Both the position numbers and the translations under genes were made by a program. Positions 6,312 to 13,548 of a DNA stretch of 43,640 nucleotides are shown in pieces. Source of the stretch: Planctomycetota bacterium. Lineage in GTDB: Bacteria > Planctomycetota > SZUA-567. The stretch covers positions 1 through 43,640 of the forward strand of contig JAIRTL010000049.1 of assembly GCA_031254915.1 (NCBI GenBank), read 5' to 3'. A model generated the notes under the pieces. That model did not search any database, was not told the origin of the DNA, and saw nothing but the letters and a program-made list of their open reading frames with translations. Each line of letters starts with the position of its first letter. Position 1 is the first letter of the stretch.

Positions 6312-9086
6312 TCAGCCCCCCGCCTCCCCCTTGGGAATCGGTTTGGCGTTTTTGCACTTCGGATAGGCTGAGCAGGCGAGGAACGGGCCGCGCCTGCTCA
6401 TGCGCACCACCATTTCGGCGCCGCACTTGTCGCACGCCGCGCCCTCGACCTCCGGCAACTCCACCACATCGCCGTTTTTGTCGATATGCTTGGTGTTGCG
6501 GCATTCGGGGTAACCGGAGCAGGCCAGGAACGGGCCGCGCCGCCCCGACTTCACCACCATCGGCTTGCCGCATTTTTCGCAGTCGCGCTTGGCTTCCGGC
6601 AGCTTCACCGCCTTGCCGTTCTTCGCGATCGGCCGGGTGCATTTGCAGTTCGGATAGGCGGTGCAGGCGAGGAACATGCCGAAGCGCGAGCGCTTCCTCG
6701 CCATCGGCGCGCCGCATTCCGGGCAGACCTCGCCCTCCAGGCTTTCGCCGCCCTCCTCCGAGCCGCCCTCCTCGCCCGGAAGCGGCTTGGTGCCGGCGCA
6801 GTCCGGATAGCGCGAACAGCCGAGGAAAGCGCCGCGCTGCGAATAGCGGACCATCATGTCGGCGCCGCATTGCGGGCATTTTTCGCCGTTTGGCGCCAGA
6901 ACCCCCTTCAGCGGCTGCGAGTTCTCCATCGCCTCGTGCAAGCGTTTTTCAAACGGCTTGTGGAAGCCCTCCACCAGTTTGTCCCACTCGATTTCCCCCT
7001 CCTCGACCCGGTCGAGGTCGGATTCCATCTGGGCGGTGAACTTGACGTCCATGATGTCGGGGAAGTTATCGGTCAGGATGCTTGTCACCGCCATGCCGAG
7101 CTGGGTGGCGTGGAAGCGGCGGTTTTCCTGGCGCACATATCCGCGTTCCTGGATCGTCTGGACGATCGGGGCGTAGGTGGACGGCCTGCCGATCCCCTCC
7201 TTTTCCAGCTCGCGGACCAGGCTCGCCTCGGTGAAGCGCACCGGCGGCTGGGTGAAATGCCGCGTCGTTCCGAGTTCGCGCAGGTCGAGCGGCTGCCCGG
7301 GGACGAGTTCCGGCAGTATCTGGTCGTCGTCCTGGTTCGGGCGGTCTTCGGCCTGTTCCCTGTCCTCGCCCTCCTCCTTCTTTTTCTTCCGCGCCGCCGC
7401 GTAGGAAAGGACGGTATGGCCGTCGAAGAGAACGCGCCTTCCCTTGGCCTCGAACACGCCGTCGCCGGCGGCGATCTTCGCCGTCGTCACCCGGTATTCC
7501 GCCGGCGCGAGCTGGCTGGCGACGAACCGGCGCCAGACGAGTTCGTACAGTCGATGCTGCTCGGGGGCGAGGAACGGCTTCGCCCGGTCGGGGGTGAGGT
7601 GGACGGAGGTGGGGCGTATCGCCTCGTGCGCGTCCTGCGCGCCCTTGCGGCTCGAATAGAAGTTCGGCTTTTCCGGGAGATACGGCGGCGCGAAATTCCC
7701 GCCGATGTATTCGCGGACCTCGCGGATCGCCTCGGGGGCGATGCGGGTGGAGTCGGTTCGCATGTAGGTGATGAGACCGGCAGCCTCGCCGCCCTCGAGT
7801 TCCACGCCTTCGTAGAGCTGCTGGGCTATGCGCATGGTGCGCTGCGCGCCGAGGCGCAGCACGGTGGAGGCGGCCTGTTGCAGGCTCGACGTGATGAACG
7901 GCGGCGACGGCCTGCCCTTGACCTCGCGCTCGTTCACTTCCGAGACCAGGCAGCGTTCGTTCCGGAGGGCGTCGGCGATGGCGTGGGCGGTCGCCTCGTC
8001 CGGGGCCGTCGGCGCCGGTCCGACGTTCCTGTCGCCGCTGGCGAGGACGAAGGGCGTTCCTTTCCAGCCCGCGAGTTCGGCGGTGAACTGGTCGCCGCCC
8101 TTGGCCGCTTCCGTCGTCAGTTCGGCGCGGATGCGCCAGTACTCGGCGGGATTGAAGGCCTGGATCTGTTTTTCGCGCTCGGCGACGAGGCGGACGGCGA
8201 CGGACTGGACGCGGCCGGCGGACAAGCCTTTGGTGACCTTTTTCCACAGGAACGGCGACAGCCGGTAGCCGACGATCCGGTCGAGGACGCGCCGGCCCTG
8301 CTGGGCGTTGACCAGGTCCATGTTCACGTCCGCCGGATGCTCCATGGCTTCGCGGACCGCGCTTTTGGTGATGGCGTTGAAGGTGACGCGGCTCACCTTG
8401 TCGTCCGGAAGGTCGAGCACCTCCTTGAGGTGCCAGGCGATGGCTTCGCCCTCGCGGTCCGGGTCGGGCGCGAGGTAGATGTGCTTCGCCCTGTCGGCCG
8501 CGCCTCGGAGCTCCTTGATGACCTTTTCCCTGGACTCGATCGGCACGTAATAGGGCTGGTAGCGGTTCTGGAAATCGATGCCGATGTCGGACCGGTCGCG
8601 GCCCCGGCTCGGGATGTCCCTGACGTGGCCCATCGACGCCTTGACGATGAAGTCGCCGCCGAGGAATTTCTTGATGGTTTTGGCCTTCGCCGGACTTTCG
8701 ACGATGAGGAGGTTGTCTTTTCCGGTAAAGCGCCTGGTCGCGGACGAACGGCCGGTTTTCGTCGCCGCGCCGGCGCTTTTGGGCTTGGTCTCCGTCCCGG
8801 CGGCGACGGCCGTCGCCTTTGCCGGGGATTTTTTCCCCGTTTTCGCGTCGGCGGCGCGGGGCGGGATCTTTTTAAGGACCCGCGTTCCCTTGTCCACGGC
8901 GAGGATGGCGCGGCTCAGGGTGAGTTTGTCGTGGCGCATGAAGGCGATGATCCGCCGCATGCGGGCGGCGTCCGCCTCCGTCATGTCCCCGACCTTCACG
9001 CCCAGGGATTCCTCGATGGCGGATTGCGACACGTGAAGCCCCTTGAATTCGCCGATAAGGGCCGGAATTTCATTGTGCTCGCTCAT
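6312..9086 (-). CDS. topA: DNA topoisomerase I with an N-terminal extension and C-terminal zinc fingers
   Basis: A 924-residue type IA topoisomerase that relaxes negative supercoils. The TOPRIM domain begins near residue 125 (LLIVESPAKAKTI) with the acidic DPDREGE motif at 208-214. The catalytic tyrosine is Tyr441 in GLITYMRTDST, and SAGRVQSVAVRLV (near 289-301) is the conserved clamp motif. The C-terminus carries four zinc-ribbon repeats (CPQCGADMM, CPECGAPMA, CEKCGKPMV, CDKCGAEMV, each paired with a second Cys pair), for DNA binding. Residues 1-70 form an extra helical domain and 75-120 a Lys/Ala/Thr-rich linker, absent from E. coli TopA. ATG 9086 is chosen; a TTG at 9116 with GGAGGG very close by is possible. 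Confidence 0.95.
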   Translation of the reverse strand: MSEHNEIPALIGEFKGLHVSQSAIEESLGVKVGDMTEADAARMRRIIAFMRHDKLTLSRAILAVDKGTRVLKKIPPRAADAKTGKKSPAKATAVAAGTETKPKSAGAATKTGRSSATRRFTGKDNLLIVESPAKAKTIKKFLGGDFIVKASMGHVRDIPSRGRDRSDIGIDFQNRYQPYYVPIESREKVIKELRGAADRAKHIYLAPDPDREGEAIAWHLKEVLDLPDDKVSRVTFNAITKSAVREAMEHPADVNMDLVNAQQGRRVLDRIVGYRLSPFLWKKVTKGLSAGRVQSVAVRLVAEREKQIQAFNPAEYWRIRAELTTEAAKGGDQFTAELAGWKGTPFVLASGDRNVGPAPTAPDEATAHAIADALRNERCLVSEVNEREVKGRPSPPFITSSLQQAASTVLRLGAQRTMRIAQQLYEGVELEGGEAAGLITYMRTDSTRIAPEAIREVREYIGGNFAPPYLPEKPNFYSSRKGAQDAHEAIRPTSVHLTPDRAKPFLAPEQHRLYELVWRRFVASQLAPAEYRVTTAKIAAGDGVFEAKGRRVLFDGHTVLSYAAARKKKKEEGEDREQAEDRPNQDDDQILPELVPGQPLDLRELGTTRHFTQPPVRFTEASLVRELEKEGIGRPSTYAPIVQTIQERGYVRQENRRFHATQLGMAVTSILTDNFPDIMDVKFTAQMESDLDRVEEGEIEWDKLVEGFHKPFEKRLHEAMENSQPLKGVLAPNGEKCPQCGADMMVRYSQRGAFLGCSRYPDCAGTKPLPGEEGGSEEGGESLEGEVCPECGAPMARKRSRFGMFLACTAYPNCKCTRPIAKNGKAVKLPEAKRDCEKCGKPMVVKSGRRGPFLACSGYPECRNTKHIDKNGDVVELPEVEGAACDKCGAEMVVRMSRRGPFLACSAYPKCKNAKPIPKGEAGG

Positions 9087-9230
9087 GTCCGGATCGTCCC
9101 CGTTCCAGTTGGCCAATACCCTCCGCCGGCGTGGCGTCGGGACGGCTGAAAGCCGCCCTGCCGATGCCGCGCCCCGCCTCTCCCTTGTCGCGTTTTCGGG
9201 CGCGCACTTCGCCGCAACGGTAAAACATGG

Positions 9231-9236
9231 TATATT
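9231..9236 (+). promoter_or_regulatory. Possible extended -10 box for mutY
   Basis: TATATT (9231-9236) preceded by TGG, with a weak TTCGCC (9208-9213) at a 17-bp spacing. It points right towards mutY, about 110 bases upstream of its ATG, and lies downstream of (and overlapping the leader of) the divergent topA promoter. Confidence 0.4.
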
Positions 9237-9274
9237 TACAGTATGGAAGCGTTCCGGCCAGGGAATGGAGGCGC

Positions 9275-9303
9275 ATTATTTCGATAAGCGGAAACAATGT
9301 CAA
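9275..9303 (-). promoter_or_regulatory. Sigma-70 promoter for topA
   Basis: Read leftward, TTGACA (9298-9303) and AATAAT (9275-9280) are separated by 17 bp. The leader to the ATG at 9086 is about 180 nt. Confidence 0.65.
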
Positions 9304-9349
9304 GTCATTTATGGCGTCAACAGGTAGTCCTTGCCGACGAGGCGACTGA

Positions 9350-10471
9350 ATGAACGCGAAGCGAAAACGCGGAAAACCGGCGAAGCGCGCCGCGCCGGCG
9401 CCGCCGCCCGGCCACCCGTATGTCCGGAATCTCCTCGGCTGGTACGCCGCCGTCAAGCGCCCCTTTCCGTGGCGCGGGACCGCCGACCCGTATCGGATCT
9501 GGATTTCCGAGATTATGCTCCAGCAAACCCAGGCGGAACGCGGCGTCCGCCATTTCACCGCCTGGCTGCGGCGCTTTCCCGACATCCGCGCCGTCGCCGA
9601 GGCCGCCGAGGCGGACGTGCTCGCCGCGTGGGAGGGGCTTGGCTATTACTCGCGGGCGCGAAATATCCGCCTGGCGGCGAAGCGCGTCATGGAAGAGCAT
9701 GGCGGCGAATTTCCGCGCGCGCATGAAAAAATCCTCAGCCTTCCCGGCGTCGGCGACTACACGGCGGGGAGCATCGCCTCGATAGCGTTTGGAGCGCCCG
9801 AGCCGGCGGTTGACGCCAATGTGCTCCGGGTGTTCGCGCGCGTCCTCGACATCTGCGCCCCCATCGCCGCCGCGGGAGCGAAGCGAATGGTGACGGAGGC
9901 GGTGCGGGCGCTTCTTCCGGCGGACGCTCCGGGCGAGTTCAACCAGGCGCTTATGGAATTGGGGGCGCTCGTCTGCGGAAGGTCGCCCAAGTGCGGCGAG
10001 TGTCCGGTGCGGGGCGACTGCGCGGCGTTTCGGAACGGCACGGCCGCCGACCGGCCGGTCAAGGGGGCGAAATCCGCCCGCACGCTCCGGGAAACGGTGG
10101 CCGGGATCGTCCTCGACGCGGACGGGAAGGCGTGCGTCCGCAGACGGCCGCCAGGCGGGCTGTGGGCCGGCATGTGGGAATTGCCGGGCGGAGAAATCGA
10201 GAACGGCGAAAGCCCCGGGGAGGCCGTCGCCAGGCACATCGCCGGCGCGCTCGGGACGCCGGCGGCGGTTCGCGGCGAAATCGCGGTTGTACGTCACGGC
10301 TATACGACAAACCGGGCGGTGCTGCACGGCTATCTGTGCGAATTGGCGGAGCCGGCGCAAACGCGGCGCGACGACGGCGCGGCCTGGAAATGGGTTGCGC
10401 CCGGCGAGCTGGCGTCGCGTCCTTTTCCGGCGGGGCACAGGAAGCTCCTCGAACGCCTGGGATGGAAATGA
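9350..10471 (+). CDS. mutY: Adenine DNA glycosylase MutY
   Basis: A 373-residue base-excision repair enzyme that removes adenine opposite 8-oxoguanine. The helix-hairpin-helix glycosylase domain shows WISEIMLQQTQ (catalytic Glu54), the hairpin LPGVGDYTAGSIASIAF (131-147) and VDANVLRV (catalytic Asp155). The iron-sulfur loop is Cys209, Cys215, Cys218 and Cys224, a C-x5-C-x2-C-x5-C spacing, one residue shorter in the first interval than the usual C-x6-C. A NUDIX-like C-terminal domain (about 247-365, with GLWAGMWELPGGEIENGESP) reads the oxidised guanine. An Arg/Lys/Pro-rich tail of about 20 residues precedes the catalytic domain. GAGG lies eight to twelve bases before the ATG. Confidence 0.95.
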   Translation: MNAKRKRGKPAKRAAPAPPPGHPYVRNLLGWYAAVKRPFPWRGTADPYRIWISEIMLQQTQAERGVRHFTAWLRRFPDIRAVAEAAEADVLAAWEGLGYYSRARNIRLAAKRVMEEHGGEFPRAHEKILSLPGVGDYTAGSIASIAFGAPEPAVDANVLRVFARVLDICAPIAAAGAKRMVTEAVRALLPADAPGEFNQALMELGALVCGRSPKCGECPVRGDCAAFRNGTAADRPVKGAKSARTLRETVAGIVLDADGKACVRRRPPGGLWAGMWELPGGEIENGESPGEAVARHIAGALGTPAAVRGEIAVVRHGYTTNRAVLHGYLCELAEPAQTRRDDGAAWKWVAPGELASRPFPAGHRKLLERLGWK

Positions 10472-10596
10472 CGGCGCATCCCGCGTACAACCGATCAAGC
10501 GCGCCATGGGCCGTAAATCGTATGCCGAGTGCCGTTGGAATGGGAATTACGGGGTAATGCGGCATGGGATGCGCCCCGGTTTCGGCGCCGGTTTGA

Positions 10597-10630
10597 AAAC
10601 CACCTCCCGTCGCCGGGAGGTGGTTTCACG
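10597..10630. terminator. Bidirectional terminator between mutY and the ureohydrolase-like gene
   Basis: A perfect 13-bp stem (10597-10609 with 10614-10626) closes a four-base loop TCGC. The stem has A residues on its left edge and T residues on its right edge, so it can end both the rightward mutY transcript and the leftward ureohydrolase transcript. Confidence 0.85.
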
Positions 10631-10673
10631 TTCCGCGCGTCGCTTCACGTTCCGGCGTTTCGCCTTTTGCGCA

Positions 10674-11573
10674 TCACACGGGTTTGGCGAGCATTTTGCC
10701 GCTGGCCTGGATGTAGTTCATCACCTTGTAGATGAGGCGCGCGGCGGCGAGATCGGATTGGATCGCGCCTTCGATCGGACAGAGCTCGGTGACGTCGATG
10801 GCGGCGACGCGGCGGCGCGAGGCGACCTTCTTCAGGAGGCGCAGAAGCTGCCACCAACGCAATCCGCCCGGTTCGGCGACGCCGACGGCGGGGGCGATGG
10901 AGGGGTCGAGGCCGGTCATGTCGATCGACAGATAGACCGGGCTGCGCAATTCGTCGATGACCGCGTCCTGCCAGCCTTCCCCGCCGTCGCGGTCGATGTC
11001 GGCCATGAAGAACGTTTCCACCGGAATCGAGCTGTCCATGATGCGCTCGAACGCGTCGCGCGACAGGGTGCGGACGCCGACCTGGCAGATGGAGGGCGCG
11101 TTGTCGAGCTCGAGCGCGCGGCGCATGACGGTGTGGTGCGTTTCCTCGTCGTCGGCGTCGTCGAGATCGGCGTTGGCGTCGATGTGGAGGACGGTCAGTT
11201 CGGGCGAGCGCTCGAGCAGCGCCTTGATTCCCCACAGGCTCACCGTGCCGTCGCCGCCGAGAATGATCGGCACGGCGGTGGCGTCGAGGGCGGCCCTGAT
11301 CCGCTCGCCGACCCAGTCCTCGAGCATGCCCGCGTCCCGCGGCGCGCTCTCGGGCGCGAGCGTGTGGACGCCGACCAGATCCACCAGGGTGAGACCGGTT
11401 TCCTCGTCATAGTCCTCGATCAGACTCGACGCATCCATTATTTTCCTGGGCGCCAACGCCTGGCCGCGGATATAACTCGCGGTCGCATCGTGCGGGGCCG
11501 GAATGAGGGAAAAATACGCTTCCGCCAAATCGGCGCTTTCATACCCAAGAAAATGTGCCTCAGCCTCTGCCAT
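10674..11573 (-). CDS. Ureohydrolase-fold protein (arginase/agmatinase family) lacking three metal ligands
   Basis: A 299-residue protein with the arginase/agmatinase fold. The active-site motifs can be aligned but are altered: GGDH is GGDG (Gly109 for His), DAHxD is DANAD (Asp132 and Asp136 kept, Asn134 for His) and SxDxD is SIDMT (Asp218 kept, Thr220 for Asp). Family-typical LDPSIAPAVG, EPGGL and DVTEL (Glu263) remain. Three of the six residues that bind the two manganese ions are therefore replaced, so ordinary arginase or agmatinase activity is doubtful. It could be a one-metal enzyme with another substrate or a regulatory pseudoenzyme. AAGGAG lies eight bases before the ATG. It is monocistronic between a promoter and a terminator, so it is expressed and not decayed. 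Confidence 0.85.
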   Translation of the reverse strand: MAEAEAHFLGYESADLAEAYFSLIPAPHDATASYIRGQALAPRKIMDASSLIEDYDEETGLTLVDLVGVHTLAPESAPRDAGMLEDWVGERIRAALDATAVPIILGGDGTVSLWGIKALLERSPELTVLHIDANADLDDADDEETHHTVMRRALELDNAPSICQVGVRTLSRDAFERIMDSSIPVETFFMADIDRDGGEGWQDAVIDELRSPVYLSIDMTGLDPSIAPAVGVAEPGGLRWWQLLRLLKKVASRRRVAAIDVTELCPIEGAIQSDLAAARLIYKVMNYIQASGKMLAKPV

Positions 11574-11609
11574 GATGGTGCTCCTTCAATCGGGATCTTT
11601 TTTACAACT

Positions 11610-11622
11610 CTTTATAATAAAG
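11610..11622. promoter_or_regulatory. Palindromic operator candidate at the ureohydrolase-like promoter
   Basis: CTTTAT-A-ATAAAG is a perfect 6-1-6 palindrome in GC-rich surroundings. It overlaps the expected transcription start of the leftward promoter at 11628-11656, the right place for a repressor. Confidence 0.5.
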
Positions 11623-11627
11623 TACGT

Positions 11628-11656
11628 TATATAATCATGATCTCCAAGGCGGACAA
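11628..11656 (-). promoter_or_regulatory. Sigma-70 promoter for the ureohydrolase-like gene
   Basis: Read leftward, TTGTCC (11651-11656) and TATATA (11628-11633) have a 17-bp spacer. Transcription would begin near 11621 and reach the ATG at 11573 after about 50 nt. Confidence 0.6.
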
Positions 11657-11771
11657 TTGGGGTAAAACCAACCCCCGGCGTGACCGCTTTCCGTCATGCC
11701 CGTGGAGAAGCGGCAAATGATACGCATCCGCAAAAAGAACGCAAGGAAATTGATGCCGGGCGATGAAAAAC

Positions 11772-11799
11772 TTGCTATTCGTCCGTCGCGAAGTACAAT
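11772..11799 (+). promoter_or_regulatory. Sigma-70 promoter for the small protein and flavin oxidoreductase
   Basis: TTGCTA (11772-11777) and TACAAT (11794-11799), spacer 16. The leader to the ATG at 11946 is about 140 nt. Apart from the two promoters and the palindrome, 11574-11945 shows no gene I would accept. Confidence 0.55.
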
Positions 11800-11945
11800 G
11801 AACGCATCCCGGCAGAGGGAAGCGGGATTGGCGAATCCTGGGAGGAGGACGCCAGGATCCCGGCGCGCCGCGAGCGGTCTGCCGCATCCGAGTTGCCGCG
11901 CGCCATGGCGAGGGGATAAACCGTTCTTTTGAGAGGAGCCGTCGT

Positions 11946-12131
11946 ATGGATCCCAAGGAATGGGCGGAGAAGATCAAGAGCGCGCCCGGCAATTCCACGC
12001 GCATCTTCCGGAAGCTCCCGCCGAAAAAGCGGGAAGAACACATCCGGAAAGCGCTCGAGCACGACAACGACGCCGGCATGTCGGCGGTGGATGAATACGT
12101 CTACCTGAAAAACAAGGAAGCCAACGGCTAG
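11946..12131 (+). CDS. Small charged protein of unknown function (61 residues)
   Basis: A short frame that I accept as a gene because it has a clear Shine-Dalgarno sequence (GAGAGGAG about eight to ten bases upstream), a promoter at the right distance, and a sensible soluble composition. It is helical and rich in Lys, Glu and Asp, with a KLPPKKREEHIRKALEHDND stretch followed by DEYVYLKNKEANG. There is no signal peptide or cysteine. It ends 48 bases before the flavin oxidoreductase gene with no terminator between, so co-transcription is likely. I do not recognise the family. Confidence 0.65.
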   Translation: MDPKEWAEKIKSAPGNSTRIFRKLPPKKREEHIRKALEHDNDAGMSAVDEYVYLKNKEANG

Positions 12132-12179
12132 CCAGGGCGCCCGGCCCCTTCCCCGGAAAACTCACAGGACGGTCACTCA

Positions 12180-13169
12180 ATGCCACAACTTCAAGCGCCT
12201 CTCGGCATTCGCGGCATGCGTCTGCGCAATCGGATCGTCATGCTTCCGATGTACCCGTTTTCCTTTCACGGCGACGACGGCGGGTTTTTCGGCGCCATGC
12301 ACCGGGACCACTATATTCGTCGCGCCGAGGGAGGCGCCGGGCTTGTCATCGCGCAGGCGGTGAACGTCCTCGGCGTCCTCGACGGAACCGGGACCTGGAG
12401 CAAAGGCGACCGGAAGTTCCTCGCCGATATCGCCGCCGGCTGTCGCCGGGAAGGGGCGGCGGCCATGCTTCAGCTCGCCGCCGGCGACTTCGAGATACAC
12501 GACCTCGACGCGGCCGACATAGCGCGCATTCAACGTTCGCTCGAAGCGGCGGCGGCCGCTGCCCGCGATCTTGGATTCGACGGAGTCGAATTCCATTTCG
12601 CCCATGGCTATACGCTATGCAAATTCCTCGACGCCGGATACAACACGCGAACCGACGCCTTCGGCGGCGATCTTGAAAACAGGGCCCGCATCCTCGTGGA
12701 CTTGCTTCCGCGCATCCGCGACCGCGTCGGCGAACAGTTTGTTCTTGCCGTCCGGATGGGCGTCGACATGCCGGCGGCGAACGACGGCGAAGCGGCGGCG
12801 GCGTATCTCGCCCGCTCCGGAATCGACCTTCTCGACATTTCCTTCGGACTCCGCAAACCGGCGGCGCGGGACATGCCGGAGTCGTTCCCCGGATCGCCGG
12901 TTGTCTGGTCGGGGGTGAAAATCCAGCGTCTGGCGGGCGTCCCGACGATCGTCGGCAACGGCGTCCTCACGGGGGAACTCGCGCGGACGCTTGCCGAAGA
13001 CCACGGCGCCGAGCTGATCGGCATCGGCCGTTCCATGTTCACCGATCCCGACTTCGCGCTCCGCGCCGTCGGCGGATCGGCCGTGAACGCCTGCCGCGAT
13101 TGTCCCGATTGCCGCTGGTTCACCGATCATACGCGCTGCCCCGGCCTCGCGACCCGCCTTTCGGGGTAA
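12180..13169 (+). CDS. NADH:flavin oxidoreductase of the old yellow enzyme family
   Basis: A 329-residue FMN-dependent TIM-barrel protein. Family landmarks are LRNRIVMLPM near the N-terminus (15-24), the block GFDGVEFHFAHGYTLCKFLD (132-151), then YNTRTDAFGGDLENRARI (154-171) and the phosphate-binding end VGNGVLTGELA...ELIGIGRSMFTDPDFA. Relatives reduce activated carbon-carbon double bonds with NAD(P)H. The barrel ends in a cysteine cluster, Cys305-x2-Cys308-x2-Cys311-x8-Cys320, reminiscent of the iron-sulfur site that links the barrel to a C-terminal reductase in 2,4-dienoyl-CoA reductases, but here the protein stops straight after it. Residues usual for the active site (a His pair) are partly retained. 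The substrate is unknown. Confidence 0.88.
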   Translation: MPQLQAPLGIRGMRLRNRIVMLPMYPFSFHGDDGGFFGAMHRDHYIRRAEGGAGLVIAQAVNVLGVLDGTGTWSKGDRKFLADIAAGCRREGAAAMLQLAAGDFEIHDLDAADIARIQRSLEAAAAAARDLGFDGVEFHFAHGYTLCKFLDAGYNTRTDAFGGDLENRARILVDLLPRIRDRVGEQFVLAVRMGVDMPAANDGEAAAAYLARSGIDLLDISFGLRKPAARDMPESFPGSPVVWSGVKIQRLAGVPTIVGNGVLTGELARTLAEDHGAELIGIGRSMFTDPDFALRAVGGSAVNACRDCPDCRWFTDHTRCPGLATRLSG

Positions 13170-13548
13170 CGGCATTCCCGGGTTCGCGTCCCGCGGGCGC
13201 CTTTTTCCCCGGTACGCGAACCCGGCGACGTTTTTTTCCCGAATTTTCCAAAAGGACCCGCGTCTCCGCCGTAAATGATGCATGACGCCTTCCCGGGGGG
13301 GAGGATTCATGGCAACCACAGGGGTGGAGGCTTCCGCACCGGCGCCTTGCGGCGCGCGCCCGCCGGTCCTTGTTCGACCGGGCGGGGCGCGATCCGGGGC
13401 GTTTTCGCGAATGGACCGGACCGGTCACGCGTTTCCGGCTCTTGTCGCGCCCAACAGAACGCGCGGCGGGCCGTGATCCGCCATTCTCGGGAACGTCGGC
13501 GGCGTTCGGCGGCTGGTCGATCCGCGCCCGATTGGACGGACGGGATCA
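13170..13548. other. Intergenic region holding a family B repeat
   Basis: About 380 bases between the flavin oxidoreductase and the outer-membrane barrel. Apart from the repeat at 13396-13500 no gene or convincing promoter is seen. Confidence 0.5.
13396..13500 (+). repeat. Family B dispersed element, copy B1
   Basis: Begins GGGGCGTTTTCGCGAATGG and ends CATTCTCGGGAACGTCGGC, matching the outer ends of copies B2 (24185-24287) and B3 (26310-26548). The middle part (13420-13465) matches the middle of the other copies better when read on the opposite strand, which is possible because that part is itself palindromic. Confidence 0.6.

Noticed and set aside
6486-9149. An 887-codon frame opposite topA
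   Set aside because: Antisense to a complete topoisomerase with intact motifs; no start site or motif supports it.
10674-11573. Calling this gene a functional agmatinase or arginase
   Set aside because: Three of the six metal ligands are replaced, so a specific enzyme name would overstate what the sequence shows.
11696-11932. A 78-codon frame upstream of the small protein
   Set aside because: It spans the predicted promoter at 11772-11799, has no ribosome binding site and a random-looking, Arg-rich product.
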